Program-made: the position numbers and the translations under genes
The notes under the pieces: model-generated
Databases searched by the model: none
Told to the model about the DNA's origin: nothing
The model's input: the letters and a program-made list of their open reading frames with translations, nothing else
Assembly: GCF_003688915.1 (NCBI RefSeq)
Contig: NZ_REFU01000003.1
Coordinates: 38,501 to 102,500, forward strand
Length of the DNA stretch: 64,000 nt
Reading direction: 5' to 3'
Origin: Rhodococcus sp. SBT000017
GTDB lineage: Bacteria; Actinomycetota; Actinomycetes; Mycobacteriales; Mycobacteriaceae
Shown here: piece by piece, positions 8,931 to 18,685 of the stretch
Numbering within the stretch: the stretch's first letter is position 1
How the letters are laid out: every line of letters starts with the position of its first letter

Positions 8931-10066
8931 GCGGCACCCACGATCGATCGAGCGACGACCACCCGCATGATCTCGTTGGTGCCTTCCAGAATCTGATGCA
9001 CCCGAAGGTCACGAACTATCTTCTCGACGCCGTATTCGCTGAGGTAGCCGTAGCCGCCCAGCAGTTGCAGCGCTCCGTTGGCGACCTCGAATCCGGTATC
9101 GGTTCCGAAACGCTTAGCCATCGCGCACATTTCGACCTTGTCCGGAGCGTCGTGCTGCAACGCGTCCGCGGCCCGCCACAGCAGCGTGCGGGCGGCCTCT
9201 AGTTCGGTCTTGAAATCGGCAAGTCGGAACTGGAGCGCCTGCGCATCGAGCAACCGCGCGCCGAACGCCTTGCGCTCGGAGAGGTAGGCAACGGCCTTGT
9301 CGAGAGCGGACTGCGCTCCGCCGATCGAACACGCGGCGATGTTGATGCGTCCGCCGTTGAGTCCGTTCATCGCGATACGGAACCCGTCGCCTTCGTTGCC
9401 GAGCAGATTCTCGGCCGGAATGCGAACGCCTTCGAGAACCACCTGCCGGGTGGGCTGAGCATTCCACCCCATCTTCTTCTCGTTGGCTCCGAACGAGAGT
9501 CCCGCGGAGTCCCTCGGCACGATGAACGCCGAGATGCCCCGCGGCCCTGGTGCACCGGTGCGCGCCATCACGATGTACACCTCGGATGTGCCTGCGCCGG
9601 AAATGAATTGCTTGACGCCGTCCAACACGTACTCGTCGCCGTCGCGCACCGCCTTGGTGCCGAGCATCGCTGCATCGGATCCCGCGCCCGGCTCGGTGAG
9701 GCAGTAGCTCCCCAGCTGGTCCATCGTGCACAGTCCCGGGAGCCAACGTTGCCGTTGCTCGTCGTTGCCGTAGGTGTCGATCATCCAGGCGACCATGTTG
9801 TGAATGGAGATGTATGCCGCGATGGACGGGTCACCGGTGGCCAGCTGCTCGAAAATCCGCACCGAGTCGACTCTGGTCAGACCCGATCCACCCACATCCT
9901 CGCGAATGTAGATGCCACCCATTCCCAGTCCCGCTGCCTTGCGCAGCACGTCGACCGGAAAGTGTTTCTGCTGATCCCATTCGATGGCATTCGGTGCCAG
10001 GAACTCGTCGGCGAATTCCCGAGCGGTGTCGTTGATCGCTCGCTCGTCCTCGTTCAAGGTGAACAT
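8927..10066 (-). CDS. Isobutyryl-CoA dehydrogenase-like acyl-CoA dehydrogenase
   Basis: A 379-residue acyl-CoA dehydrogenase. YCLTEPGAGSDAA is the first family signature; QLLGGYGYLSEYGVEKIVRD and QILEGTNEIMR form the second signature, with the catalytic glutamate in LEGTNE. FAD binds noncovalently. Its operon neighbours (mmsA, hydroxyisobutyryl-CoA hydrolase, mmsB) make isobutyryl-CoA the likely substrate. It starts with ATG seven bases after mmsA and overlaps the hydrolase gene by four bases. Chain-length specificity is inferred from context. Confidence 0.9.
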   Translation of the reverse strand: MFTLNEDERAINDTAREFADEFLAPNAIEWDQQKHFPVDVLRKAAGLGMGGIYIREDVGGSGLTRVDSVRIFEQLATGDPSIAAYISIHNMVAWMIDTYGNDEQRQRWLPGLCTMDQLGSYCLTEPGAGSDAAMLGTKAVRDGDEYVLDGVKQFISGAGTSEVYIVMARTGAPGPRGISAFIVPRDSAGLSFGANEKKMGWNAQPTRQVVLEGVRIPAENLLGNEGDGFRIAMNGLNGGRINIAACSIGGAQSALDKAVAYLSERKAFGARLLDAQALQFRLADFKTELEAARTLLWRAADALQHDAPDKVEMCAMAKRFGTDTGFEVANGALQLLGGYGYLSEYGVEKIVRDLRVHQILEGTNEIMRVVVARSIVGAA

Positions 10067-10073
10067 CGCCGGA

Positions 10074-11582
10074 TCAGTCCATGTTCGGAATGACGAAGTG
10101 ATTCTGCGCTGCAGCCTCTTTGGTGCCCGACGGCCAGCGCTGGGTGACCGTCTTGGTCTTGGTGTAGAAGCGGATCGAATCGGGTCCGTGCTGGTTCAGA
10201 TCGCCGAATCCCGAACGCTTCCAACCACCGAACGTGTGGTACGCGATCGGCACCGGAATCGGTACGTTGACTCCGACCATGCCCACCTGTACGCGGGAGC
10301 AGAAGTCTCGCGCAGTGTCGCCGTCACGGGTGAAGATGGAGACGCCGTTGCCGTATTCGTGCTCGGTGGGCAGACGCAGCGCATCCTCGTAGTCCTTCGC
10401 GCGGACGACGATCAGGACGGGTCCGAAGATCTCTTCCTTGTAGATCCGCATGTCGGTGGTCACCTTGTCGAACAGCGTTGCACCGGCGAAGAATCCGTTC
10501 TCGTGGCCTTCGAGACTGAAGCCGCGGCCGTCAACGACCAGCTCGGCTCCCTCGTCCACACCGATCTGGGTGTAATCGTTGACTCGCTTGAGCGCATCGC
10601 TGCCCACGAGCGGGCCGAAGTCCGCGTTCTCGTCATCGGAGCGACCGATCTTCAGCTTCGCCACGCGCTCGGTCAGCTTGGCGACCAACGCGTCGGCGGT
10701 CTCCTCCCCGACCGGAACCGCGACGGAGATGGCCATGCAGCGCTCGCCTGCCGAACCGTAGGCGGCACCGAGCAGCGCGTCGGCGACCTCGTCGAGGTCG
10801 GCGTCGGGCATCACGAGGGCGTGGTTCTTGGCTCCACCGAAGCACTGTGCGCGCTTGCCGTGCTGGGCTGCCGTCTCGTAGATGTACTGCGCGATGGGCG
10901 TCGAGCCGACGAAGCCGATGGCCTTGACGCGGTCGTCGGTGAGCAACACGTCGACGGCAGTCTTGTCACCGTTGACGACGTTGAACACGCCCGGCGGGAG
11001 TCCTGCTTCGAGGAACAGCTCGGCAAGCTTGAGTGGGACGGACGGGTCGCGCTCGGAGGGCTTGAGGATGAACGCGTTTCCGCAGGCGATGGCCGGTCCG
11101 GCCTTCCACAGGGGAATCATTGCGGGGAAGTTGAACGGGGTGATTCCGGCTACGACGCCGAGCGGCTGACGCATCGAGTAGACGTCGATTCCGCCGCCTG
11201 CACCTTCGGTGTACTCGCCCTTGAGCAGGTGCGGGACGCCGACGGCGAACTCGACGACCTCGACGCCACGCTGGATGTCACCCTTGGCGTCGGCGATCGT
11301 CTTGCCGTGTTCGGACGACAGCAGACGGGCGAGCTCTTCCATATCGCGAGTGACCAAGGCGAGGAACTTCATGAGCACCCGCGCACGACGCTGCGGGTTC
11401 CACTTGGCCCATTCACGTTGAGCCTGTTCGGCATCGGCGATGACGGCCTCGACCTCCGATACGTCGGCCAGGGGAACCCGGGCCTGAACCTCGCCGGTGT
11501 TGGGGTCGAAGACGTCCCCGAAGTTTCCGGAGGTGCCTGCGACATGCTTGCCGCCGATGAAGTGCGTGAGTTCGCGAGCCAT
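10074..11582 (-). CDS. mmsA: Methylmalonate-semialdehyde dehydrogenase (acylating)
   Basis: A 502-residue aldehyde dehydrogenase converting methylmalonate semialdehyde plus CoA to propionyl-CoA. The catalytic cysteine is in SAGERCMAIS and the NAD-binding segment in FVGSTPIAQYIYETA; GGAKNHALVMPDAD replaces the usual glutamate-base motif, as in MMSDH enzymes. The start at 11582 (MARELTHFIGG) fits the family N-terminus; the frame stays open upstream but encodes no family sequence. It is the first gene of the valine operon, with a candidate promoter at 11625-11652. Confidence 0.94.
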   Translation of the reverse strand: MARELTHFIGGKHVAGTSGNFGDVFDPNTGEVQARVPLADVSEVEAVIADAEQAQREWAKWNPQRRARVLMKFLALVTRDMEELARLLSSEHGKTIADAKGDIQRGVEVVEFAVGVPHLLKGEYTEGAGGGIDVYSMRQPLGVVAGITPFNFPAMIPLWKAGPAIACGNAFILKPSERDPSVPLKLAELFLEAGLPPGVFNVVNGDKTAVDVLLTDDRVKAIGFVGSTPIAQYIYETAAQHGKRAQCFGGAKNHALVMPDADLDEVADALLGAAYGSAGERCMAISVAVPVGEETADALVAKLTERVAKLKIGRSDDENADFGPLVGSDALKRVNDYTQIGVDEGAELVVDGRGFSLEGHENGFFAGATLFDKVTTDMRIYKEEIFGPVLIVVRAKDYEDALRLPTEHEYGNGVSIFTRDGDTARDFCSRVQVGMVGVNVPIPVPIAYHTFGGWKRSGFGDLNQHGPDSIRFYTKTKTVTQRWPSGTKEAAAQNHFVIPNMD

Positions 11583-11624
11583 GGAGTTTGTCCGTCCTCG
11601 AGCGTGGAAGTGAAGTACGCCCAT

Positions 11625-11657
11625 CCTATAGTCGGATGTCCATGTAAGTCCAGGACT
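11625..11657 (-). promoter_or_regulatory. Candidate promoter and dyad for the valine operon
   Basis: On the minus strand TGGACT (11652-11647) and TATAGG (11630-11625) are separated by 16 bases, a plausible -35/-10 pair placing transcription start about 35-40 bases before mmsA. A perfect dyad AGTCC-A-GGACT (11647-11657) overlaps the -35 and could bind a regulator. Inferred by eye. Confidence 0.4.
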
Positions 11658-11659
11658 GG

Positions 11660-12412
11660 TCACATCCGGTCGTAGAACTGCCTCAGATCGGCACCGGCAC
11701 GACTGACCTCGGCCTCGGTGGAGCCGTCGGCGCGGAAGATGCGGCGCAGGATCAACGGATCGAGATCGTCCATCGCAGGAGCGAACGTCACCTGGGGAAG
11801 TTCGGGGAACGACGCGCGATCGGCGAACCAGTCATCGGGGTCGAACTCGTCGTCCGCATCACCGACGCCCTCGATCAGTTGATCGAGATCGACTCCACGC
11901 AGCGTCAGGATGGTGGCGGCGGACGCGTCGATGTGCTCGGCGGCGATGTACATCAGAGCCGCCGCGTGTTTGCAGGGCCACCCGTCGTCGGGGCATGTGC
12001 AGTCGAAATCGAGCTGCCCCTTGTCGTGCGGCAGCAATACCGACGCCAACGCCTGCGGAATGGCATTGGAGGCCAGCTCGGCCAGCATGCCGGGGTTCGA
12101 TCGCACCCTGCCGACCAGCGCGGCAACCTCACCCTGCGTGAGCGGGTCTACGGTGACCGAGGCCGAGAACGGCTCGAGCTGACTGCCCTGCACCTCGCCG
12201 TAAATCTGCCCGCGCTCCACCCCGAGAGTGAGCACCTGCCCTTGGCGCGCATACGTTCTGCCCCGAGCGATCCGACCCGGATCCGCGAGGTCCTCCATGG
12301 CCGCGACGAAATGCCTGCCCCACCACGTCTGCCCGAACGCACCGCGCTTGTTCCTGGACTCGATGCCGCCCTTGACTTTTCGACGCTTTCCGTACTGCGA
12401 GAAGTCGGCCAT
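11660..12412 (-). CDS. SWIM zinc finger protein
   Basis: A 250-residue protein with a SWIM zinc finger, CTCPDDGWPCKH (C-x-C-x6-C-x-H), near residue 138, a motif that binds DNA or protein. The N-terminus FGQTWWGRHFVAAMED is typical of actinobacterial SWIM proteins encoded beside SNF2-family ATPases. The start codon at 12412 overlaps the helicase stop as TGATG, so the two are translated together and probably work as a complex. The biological role, perhaps in DNA repair or chromosome maintenance, is not established from sequence. Confidence 0.88.
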   Translation of the reverse strand: MADFSQYGKRRKVKGGIESRNKRGAFGQTWWGRHFVAAMEDLADPGRIARGRTYARQGQVLTLGVERGQIYGEVQGSQLEPFSASVTVDPLTQGEVAALVGRVRSNPGMLAELASNAIPQALASVLLPHDKGQLDFDCTCPDDGWPCKHAAALMYIAAEHIDASAATILTLRGVDLDQLIEGVGDADDEFDPDDWFADRASFPELPQVTFAPAMDDLDPLILRRIFRADGSTEAEVSRAGADLRQFYDRM

Positions 12413-15246
12413 CACTCCCCCACCGCATCCTCGCTGAGGCGGAACAGTTCCTGCAGCTCCGCGGTGTCCATTTCGGTCACCCAGTTCTCGCCGGTGCCCA
12501 CCGCCAGATTCGCCAGATCCTGCTTGGAGACGAGCATCGAGTCGATCCGTTCCTCCACGGTGCCCACGCACAGCAGTTTGCGCACCTCGACGTTCTTGCG
12601 CTGTCCGATGCGAAAGGCCCGGTCCGTCGCCTGATTCTCCACCGCCGGATTCCACCAACGATCGAGATGAACGACATGATTGGCGGCCGTGAGATTCAGC
12701 CCGGTGCCGCCGGCCTTGAGCGAGAGCATCATGATCGGCGGACCGTCGTCGCTCTGGAACTTCTCCACCATCTCGTCGCGCTTGGCCTTGCTCACGCCGC
12801 CGTGCAGGAACGGCACCTCGGTCCCGAATCGCTCGGCGAAGTACGGTGCCACGAGCTCACCGAACTCCCGGAACTGCGTGAACAGCAACGCTTTCTCGTT
12901 GTCGCCCAGAATCGAATCGAGCATGTCCTCCACCAAACCGATCTTGCCCGAGCGATGCTGCCCCCTCTTGAGCACCGGAGAGCCGTCGGACAGGAAATGG
13001 GCGGGGTGATTGCACACCTGCTTGAGACGAGTGAGCGCGGACAGCACCGCGCCCTTGCGCTTCATGCCCTTCGCGTCGGCGATCTGCGCCATCATCTCGT
13101 CGACGACCGCCTTGTACAGCGCGGCCTGCTCGGCCGTGAGGTTGGCGCGCACGGTCATCTCGTTCTTCTCGGGCAGATCCGAGATGACCGTCGGGTCGGT
13201 CTTGACGCGCCGCAGAATGAACGGCGAGGTGATGGCGCGCAGACGTGAGACTGCGTTCTCGTCGTTCTCGCGCTCGATCGGAACCGAGAATCGCTTCCGA
13301 AAGTCCGACGGCCTACCGAGCATGCCCGGGTTGGCGAAGTCGAGAATGGACCGCAGCTCGTCCAGGCGATTCTCGACCGGTGTTCCGGTGAGCGCCAACT
13401 TGTGATCCGCGGGAATCGCGAGCGCCGCCTTGGCCTGCACGGTGCCCGAGTTCTTGATGTGTTGCGCCTCGTCGAGGACCACGCGACGCCACGTCTGCTC
13501 CGCCAACTGCGCACGATCCTTGGCCATCAGCGCGTAGGTGGTGACGATCAAGTCGTGTTCGGAAATTGCCCGGTCGAGCTCGTCGCCCTTCGACCGGGCC
13601 GGCCCGTGATGCACCAGCACTCGCAGAGCCGGGGTGAATTTCGCCGCCTCACGCTGCCAGTTGCCGACCACCGACATCGGTGCCACCAGCAGCGTCGGCG
13701 TCGAACTCTTCTCGTGCGCGAGCAGTGTCAGTACCTGCAGAGTCTTGCCGAGCCCCATGTCGTCGGCGAGCACCGCCCCGAGACCGAGCCGACTCATGAA
13801 CGCGAGCCAATCGAGCCCGCGCTGCTGATACGGCCGCAGAGTCGCGTTCACACCGGGCGGTACCGGGATCGTCTCCGGCACCGCACCGGGCTCGAGCAAC
13901 GTGGCCGCCCATCCCGAGGCTCGAATGTCCTGGACCGGAGCCGGCGGCGGATCGGCCAGCGTCATCTCGCGCATCAGCGTGCTCAGCGCCGTCCCGTCGC
14001 CGTGATGCTCGGCGACGTACTTTGCGGCTCGCGCGAGCTGACCGCCGTCGGCCAGCACCCACTGACCGCGCAGCCGCACGAGATCGCCCTTCGAGACGGC
14101 GAGTCTGTTCATCTCCGCCTCGGTCAGCACCATGTCGCCGAGTTGGAGCTGCCAGTCGTAGGACACCAGCTCGTCCATGCCGACCGCACGATCGGCGGCC
14201 GCTTTCGTCACCGCGGGCGAATCGACGCGCAGCCTCATCGACGGATCCAGCCTCGTCCAGGCCCGAGGTAGCAGAACCGTCGTTCCGGTGGCCTGCAGTG
14301 CCGTCGCACCGTGTTCGACGAGGTCGATGACCACCGACGTCGGAAGCAACAGATCGAGGGTGCCTTCCTGAGACGGCAGATCACGCAGTCTCGGGTACGC
14401 CGCCACGGCATCGCCGAGCTTGCGCACGGCGATGGAGAGCAGCGTGGCATCGACCTTGCGGCTCATCGGAACCGGCCGCGGCGCTTCGCCATCGGCTCGC
14501 AGACACACCTGCAGCGTCCAGTACGACTCCGCTGCTTCCTCGGAGGAACCGTCCACGGCGTCATCGTCGTCATCGGGTTCGAGCAGGCGTAGCACCAGGG
14601 ACGGCTCGTCGACGGTGAGGCTTCCGCGCCAGTTCTCGAGCAACGTCGAGATCTGTTGCGTGCCATCTGCATACGGGTCGTCGCGAATCAGAGCAGACAA
14701 CAGCGGATGGTCCGAGTCCGGTCTGCCCAGAACCGATCTGACGATCGGATCGGTGAGCTCCTCCACCATGTCGTCGAGGATCTTCTTGGGCCGCTCGCTC
14801 GCACGCTGCACCGACGGCATGGCGACGGCGAGTTCGCTCAGCCAGGCCCGTTGACGCTCACCCCCGACCAGACGCCACCGTGGCCACCACTGCCCGTCCA
14901 TCAACTTCAGGGCCGGAACGACGCGACCGCCGCGGACCCACCGTTCGATTCCGCGGGCGACGTGTGCCAGGTAGCGGAGATCACCGGAGATCGCCGCGTG
15001 CTCGGACGGCGTCCGCAGCAAGAGATCGGCTGCGTCGTGCGGGGCGAGCGCGATGGCCGGAACCTGCACCGGGGCCTGCGCGGTGGCACTGCGTCCGGAC
15101 GCCGGAAACGAGACATCGGCACGGTGCCGAAACGTCCGGGTGAGAACGTGCGCGTGGGTCGGCGGCAGATCCGGTTCGTCGCCGGTGGTGATCTCGTCGT
15201 CCCACAGCATCAGCCCGGCACCGGGAGACCAGAGACCGTGCAGCAT
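12412..15246 (-). CDS. SNF2-family DEAD/DEAH-box helicase-like ATPase
   Basis: About 944 residues. The C-terminal half is the two-lobed SNF2 motor: Walker A in DDMGLGKTLQ, Walker B as VVLDEAQHIKN (DEAQ), motif III LTGTPVENRL, motif V LKAGGTGLNLT and motif VI QATDRAFRIGQ. The N-terminal half is the actinobacterial extension beginning MLHGLWSPGAGLMLW, which guides the start choice at 15246; the frame is open upstream to 15318. These enzymes use ATP to translocate on double-stranded DNA. It pairs with the downstream SWIM gene and is divergent from an oxidoreductase gene 81 bases away. Confidence 0.92.
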   Translation of the reverse strand: MLHGLWSPGAGLMLWDDEITTGDEPDLPPTHAHVLTRTFRHRADVSFPASGRSATAQAPVQVPAIALAPHDAADLLLRTPSEHAAISGDLRYLAHVARGIERWVRGGRVVPALKLMDGQWWPRWRLVGGERQRAWLSELAVAMPSVQRASERPKKILDDMVEELTDPIVRSVLGRPDSDHPLLSALIRDDPYADGTQQISTLLENWRGSLTVDEPSLVLRLLEPDDDDDAVDGSSEEAAESYWTLQVCLRADGEAPRPVPMSRKVDATLLSIAVRKLGDAVAAYPRLRDLPSQEGTLDLLLPTSVVIDLVEHGATALQATGTTVLLPRAWTRLDPSMRLRVDSPAVTKAAADRAVGMDELVSYDWQLQLGDMVLTEAEMNRLAVSKGDLVRLRGQWVLADGGQLARAAKYVAEHHGDGTALSTLMREMTLADPPPAPVQDIRASGWAATLLEPGAVPETIPVPPGVNATLRPYQQRGLDWLAFMSRLGLGAVLADDMGLGKTLQVLTLLAHEKSSTPTLLVAPMSVVGNWQREAAKFTPALRVLVHHGPARSKGDELDRAISEHDLIVTTYALMAKDRAQLAEQTWRRVVLDEAQHIKNSGTVQAKAALAIPADHKLALTGTPVENRLDELRSILDFANPGMLGRPSDFRKRFSVPIERENDENAVSRLRAITSPFILRRVKTDPTVISDLPEKNEMTVRANLTAEQAALYKAVVDEMMAQIADAKGMKRKGAVLSALTRLKQVCNHPAHFLSDGSPVLKRGQHRSGKIGLVEDMLDSILGDNEKALLFTQFREFGELVAPYFAERFGTEVPFLHGGVSKAKRDEMVEKFQSDDGPPIMMLSLKAGGTGLNLTAANHVVHLDRWWNPAVENQATDRAFRIGQRKNVEVRKLLCVGTVEERIDSMLVSKQDLANLAVGTGENWVTEMDTAELQELFRLSEDAVGE

Positions 15247-15327
15247 CGGTCCATCCAACCAGCAAGCACCGACACACTCGAGGTGAGGCGCTCCCGAGCG
15301 AGTCGCTGGGTGAGGCACAGTAGGTAC

Positions 15328-16233
15328 ATGATCGCGTACGGCTTCAGTGAATACGGCGGACCCGACACCGAATACCTTCTGGACCTACCCGTTGCGGAGC
15401 CGGGACCGGGGCAGATTCTCGTGGCGGTCCACGCCGCCGGGGTCAATCCTGCCGACTGGAAGGTGCGGGCGGGCAATCGCAAGGACACCGTGCAGATCAC
15501 CTTGCCCGCGGTTCTGGGTCGGGAAGTATCGGGCACGGTCGTGTCGACCGGTGCCGGTGTGGCCGACTTCTCGGTGGGCGACCACGTGTTCGGAGCCACC
15601 GCCTCGGGACATGGAGGCTATGCGCAGTACACCGTGCTCAACGCGTCGAGCACGGCCCACAAGCCGGAGGCCGTCTCGTGGGCAGCCGCCGCCACCCTGC
15701 CGGTGGCTGCCGGGACCGCACACGACGCGCTGCGCCGGCTCGCCGTCGGCACTGGTGATTCCATCCTGGTGCTCGGGGCCGGTGGCGGCGTGGGTTCGGC
15801 CGTTCTGCAACTCGCGCGCGCCGACGGTATCGACGTTCTCGCCGTTGCGAGTGCAGGAAAGCGGGAGTGGATCGAGAGCCTCGGAGCCGAATTTTTCGCC
15901 TCTGGCCTGCACTTCGTCGATTCGATCTCGCGACCGGTGAACGGCATCGTCGACCTCGTCGGAGGCGAGACGTTGCGCGCTGCCGCGACCACTGTGACGG
16001 CGGGGGTACCGATCGTGAGCGTCGCAGACCCGATGCTCGCGGCGCAGTGGGGCGGTTCCGGAGTCGATCGCGACCGCACCACCGCAGCATTCGCGCGGCT
16101 GGCGGACCTGACCGCCTCGGGCGTCATTCGTCCGCGTATCGACCATGCCTTCCCGCTCGAGCGTGCGGGTGAGGCTCTCGCCCTCGTCGAGGACGGACAC
16201 GTGCTCGGCAAGGTCGTGGTCGAGGTTCGCTGA
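15328..16233 (+). CDS. MDR superfamily NADPH:quinone reductase-like oxidoreductase
   Basis: A 301-residue medium-chain dehydrogenase/reductase. PGPGQILVAVHAAGVNPADWK is the GroES-like N-terminal domain and VLGAGGGVGSAVLQLA the NADP-binding Rossmann motif. The cysteine and histidine zinc ligands of alcohol dehydrogenases are absent, so it is of the zinc-independent quinone oxidoreductase type. It starts at ATG 15328, divergent from the SNF2 gene. Substrate unknown. Confidence 0.88.
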   Translation: MIAYGFSEYGGPDTEYLLDLPVAEPGPGQILVAVHAAGVNPADWKVRAGNRKDTVQITLPAVLGREVSGTVVSTGAGVADFSVGDHVFGATASGHGGYAQYTVLNASSTAHKPEAVSWAAAATLPVAAGTAHDALRRLAVGTGDSILVLGAGGGVGSAVLQLARADGIDVLAVASAGKREWIESLGAEFFASGLHFVDSISRPVNGIVDLVGGETLRAAATTVTAGVPIVSVADPMLAAQWGGSGVDRDRTTAAFARLADLTASGVIRPRIDHAFPLERAGEALALVEDGHVLGKVVVEVR

Positions 16234-16331
16234 CGCCGGGTGCGGGTGAGCGGATCGCTGTCGGTACCTTCCGGCACACTGCTGTCGCGAGGGACCGATG
16301 ACCGAGTACGAAGATCTACGATGGGGCGTGC

Positions 16332-17054
16332 GTGAGAAAGCTGTGGGTAGCGGTACTGCTGGTGATCGCTGCGGCAGTGATGGCTGTGTTCGGCTCGTGC
16401 GACCGGCCCGTCATCCCCGGTTTCTCCCCCGCCGAACCGGCTCCGGGTAGTCCCACTCGCACTCAGGTCGAGCAGTTGCTCGCCCAGGTTCGTGTGGTCG
16501 CTGCCAGGCCCGATGCCCTCGGCTACGAGCGTGGATGCAAGAGCGGCGAAGGGTGTGTGTTCGGCCCGGCGTGGACGGACGACTACGACGGGCCGGGTGG
16601 TCACGACGGCTGCGGTACCCGCGACAACGTCTTGGCGCTGTCGATGACCGAGGTCGAGTTCCGCGCAGGCACTCGCGACTGCGTCGTGCTGTCGGGTTCG
16701 CTCGCGGATCCGTACTCCGGTGAACCGATGCAGTTCACCAAGTCCGACGCCGGAAAGATTCAGATCGATCACGTCTACCCCCTGTCCGCTGCATGGGACA
16801 TGGGCGCGAACACGTGGTTGCCCGACAAGCGCGTTCGATTCGCCAACGACGTGGCGTTCAATCTGCTCGCGGTCAACGGGGCGGACAATCAGAGCAAGAG
16901 CGACAAGACACCCTCGCAATGGTTGCCGCCGAACGCGGCCTACCACTGCTTCTATGCGGGCAAGTACCTGTCGGTCGCTGCCCAGTACGAGTTGCCGATC
17001 ACGCAGGCCGATCAGAGTGTTCTCGCCTCGGTCGCCTCGACGTGCGCGGCGTAA
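16332..17054 (+). CDS. Secreted HNH endonuclease-like protein (DUF1524)
   Basis: A 240-residue protein starting at GTG 16332 with an N-terminal hydrophobic export segment (LWVAVLLVIAAAVMAVFGSC) whose end resembles a lipobox. The conserved core IDHVYPLSAAWDMGA carries the His of the HNH metal finger and NLLAVNGADNQSKSDKTPSQW the Asn-containing second half, as in DUF1524 proteins. It is probably a cell-surface or secreted nuclease of nutritional or unknown role. Many actinomycetes carry such orphan exported HNH proteins. No immunity gene is adjacent. Confidence 0.85.
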   Translation: MRKLWVAVLLVIAAAVMAVFGSCDRPVIPGFSPAEPAPGSPTRTQVEQLLAQVRVVAARPDALGYERGCKSGEGCVFGPAWTDDYDGPGGHDGCGTRDNVLALSMTEVEFRAGTRDCVVLSGSLADPYSGEPMQFTKSDAGKIQIDHVYPLSAAWDMGANTWLPDKRVRFANDVAFNLLAVNGADNQSKSDKTPSQWLPPNAAYHCFYAGKYLSVAAQYELPITQADQSVLASVASTCAA

Positions 17055-17064
17055 CGTCTCAGCG

Positions 17065-17892
17065 ATGGCAACAGCACACCCGCGCAGCGTCCTCGACCGT
17101 GAGACACAGCTCTGTATGTCCCTGTCCGGCCGACCGAGCAACATCGGAACTCGTTTCCACAACTATCTCTACGACGAGTTGGACCTGAATTTCGTCTACA
17201 AGGCGTTCACCACCACCGACCTCGCCGCCGCGGTGGGAGGCGTTCGCGCGCTGGGCATTCGAGGCTGCGCCGTCTCCATGCCGTTCAAGGAAGACGTTAT
17301 CGAACTGGTCGACGTGATGCACGAGTCGGCGAGCGCGATCGAATCCGTCAACACGATCGTCAACGAGAACGGCGTCCTCCACGCATACAACACCGACTAC
17401 CAGGCCGTCGCGAACCTACTTGCTGCGAGTGGCTTCTCGACCGACTACTCGGTGGCCGTCACCGGCAGCGGCGGCATGGCCAAGGCTGTCGTTGCCGCAC
17501 TGCGAGATTCGGGATACACCCGGGGCACCGTCGTCGCCCGCAACGCGAACACCGGCCCGGCCCTCGCCGAGACCTACGGCTACGACTGGTCGGCCGCAGC
17601 AGTGGGCGCAGACCTGCTGGTGAACGTGACCCCGGTGGGTATGGCCGGCGGGCCGGACGCTGATTCGGCACCGTTCACCGAACAGCAGATCGACGCAGCG
17701 AAGGCCGTGTTCGACGTGGTCGCCATGCCGTCGGAGACGCCGCTGATCGTTGCGGCCCGAGCGGCGAACAAGCCCGTGATCACCGGCGCTCAGGTCATCG
17801 CTCTGCAGGCGGCAGAACAGTTCGTTCTCTACACCGGAGTGCGGCCGTCGGACGAACAGATCGCGCGCGCATCGGAGTTCTCGCGCAGCTGA
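17065..17892 (+). CDS. Shikimate/quinate 5-dehydrogenase family protein
   Basis: A 275-residue AroE-like enzyme. SMPFKEDVIELVD contains the catalytic lysine (PFK) and NTDYQAV the partnering aspartate; VAVTGSGGMAKAVVAAL is the NADP-binding loop. It sits alone, not in an aromatic biosynthesis operon, so it may be a paralogue of the main AroE with different substrate preference. The ATG at 17065 lies ten bases after the HNH gene. It is convergent with nagB with almost no gap. Confidence 0.85.
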   Translation: MATAHPRSVLDRETQLCMSLSGRPSNIGTRFHNYLYDELDLNFVYKAFTTTDLAAAVGGVRALGIRGCAVSMPFKEDVIELVDVMHESASAIESVNTIVNENGVLHAYNTDYQAVANLLAASGFSTDYSVAVTGSGGMAKAVVAALRDSGYTRGTVVARNANTGPALAETYGYDWSAAAVGADLLVNVTPVGMAGGPDADSAPFTEQQIDAAKAVFDVVAMPSETPLIVAARAANKPVITGAQVIALQAAEQFVLYTGVRPSDEQIARASEFSRS

Positions 17893-17893
17893 C

Positions 17894-18685
17894 TCACAGG
17901 TGCTGCCACCGGGGCTTGTTGGCGTAGGCGTACCGGTAGTACTCCGCAAGTGCGAGCGACGACGCCGCAGCCTCGTCCAACAGCACCGTTGCGTGCGGGT
18001 GCCATTGGATCGCCGACGCCGGACAGTGCGCCGACAACGGCCCCTCGACGGCTGCCGCCACCGCGTCGGCTTTCGACTCCCCTGTGGCAATCAACACCAG
18101 GTGTCGCGCCTCGTCGATGGTGCCGAGACCCTGCGTCAGTACGTGATGCGGCACGTCCTCGGGCGAATCGAAGAAACGGGCATTGTCGACGCGAGTCTGT
18201 TCGGTCAGCGTCTTCACCCGCGTCCGTGATCTCAGTGATGATCCGGGTTCGTTGAAGCCGATGTGTCCGTCGGTGCCGATTCCGAGAATCTGAACATCGA
18301 TGCCGCCTGCGGCTGCGATCGCCGCGTCGTACCGCTGGGCCTCGGCCGCGATGTCGTCCGCTTCGCCGTCGGGCGAGAACACTGCGGCGTCGTCCAGATC
18401 GACGTGGTCGACGAAGTTCTCTCGAATGAACGAGAAGTAGGACTGCTCTGCTGTTTTCGCCAGTCCGATGTACTCGTCGAGCAGGAAGGCTCGACATCGC
18501 GCGAACGACAGGCCGTCGTCCCGATGCCGTCGCGCCAGTTCGCGATACGTGCCCACCGGGGTGGACCCGGTTGCCAGTCCCAGTACAGGAGTGGAGCCTG
18601 CTCGCGCGACTCGTGCGACTCGTTCGACGATGTCGGCAGCCGTTCGGTCCACTGCGTCGGCCCCCTCGAGGATCACGACCTCCAT
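17894..18685 (-). CDS. nagB: Glucosamine-6-phosphate deaminase
   Basis: A 263-residue isomerase/deaminase producing fructose-6-phosphate and ammonia from glucosamine-6-phosphate. [17 protein letters not shown] binds the sugar phosphate, FLLDEYIGL holds the catalytic aspartate and [16 protein letters not shown] the catalytic histidine. Its ATG follows directly on the nagA stop. Last gene of the nagE-nagA-nagB operon that takes up and degrades N-acetylglucosamine. Confidence 0.95.
   Translation of the reverse strand: MEVVILEGADAVDRTAADIVERVARVARAGSTPVLGLATGSTPVGTYRELARRHRDDGLSFARCRAFLLDEYIGLAKTAEQSYFSFIRENFVDHVDLDDAAVFSPDGEADDIAAEAQRYDAAIAAAGGIDVQILGIGTDGHIGFNEPGSSLRSRTRVKTLTEQTRVDNARFFDSPEDVPHHVLTQGLGTIDEARHLVLIATGESKADAVAAAVEGPLSAHCPASAIQWHPHATVLLDEAAASSLALAEYYRYAYANKPRWQHL

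Noticed and set aside
9984..11675. 563-residue plus-strand open frame over mmsA
   Set aside because: Antisense to a well-supported aldehyde dehydrogenase and has no recognisable domain.
15618..17162. 514-residue minus-strand open frame over the MDR oxidoreductase and HNH genes
   Set aside because: It spans two real genes and the gap between them in antisense; no family sequence.
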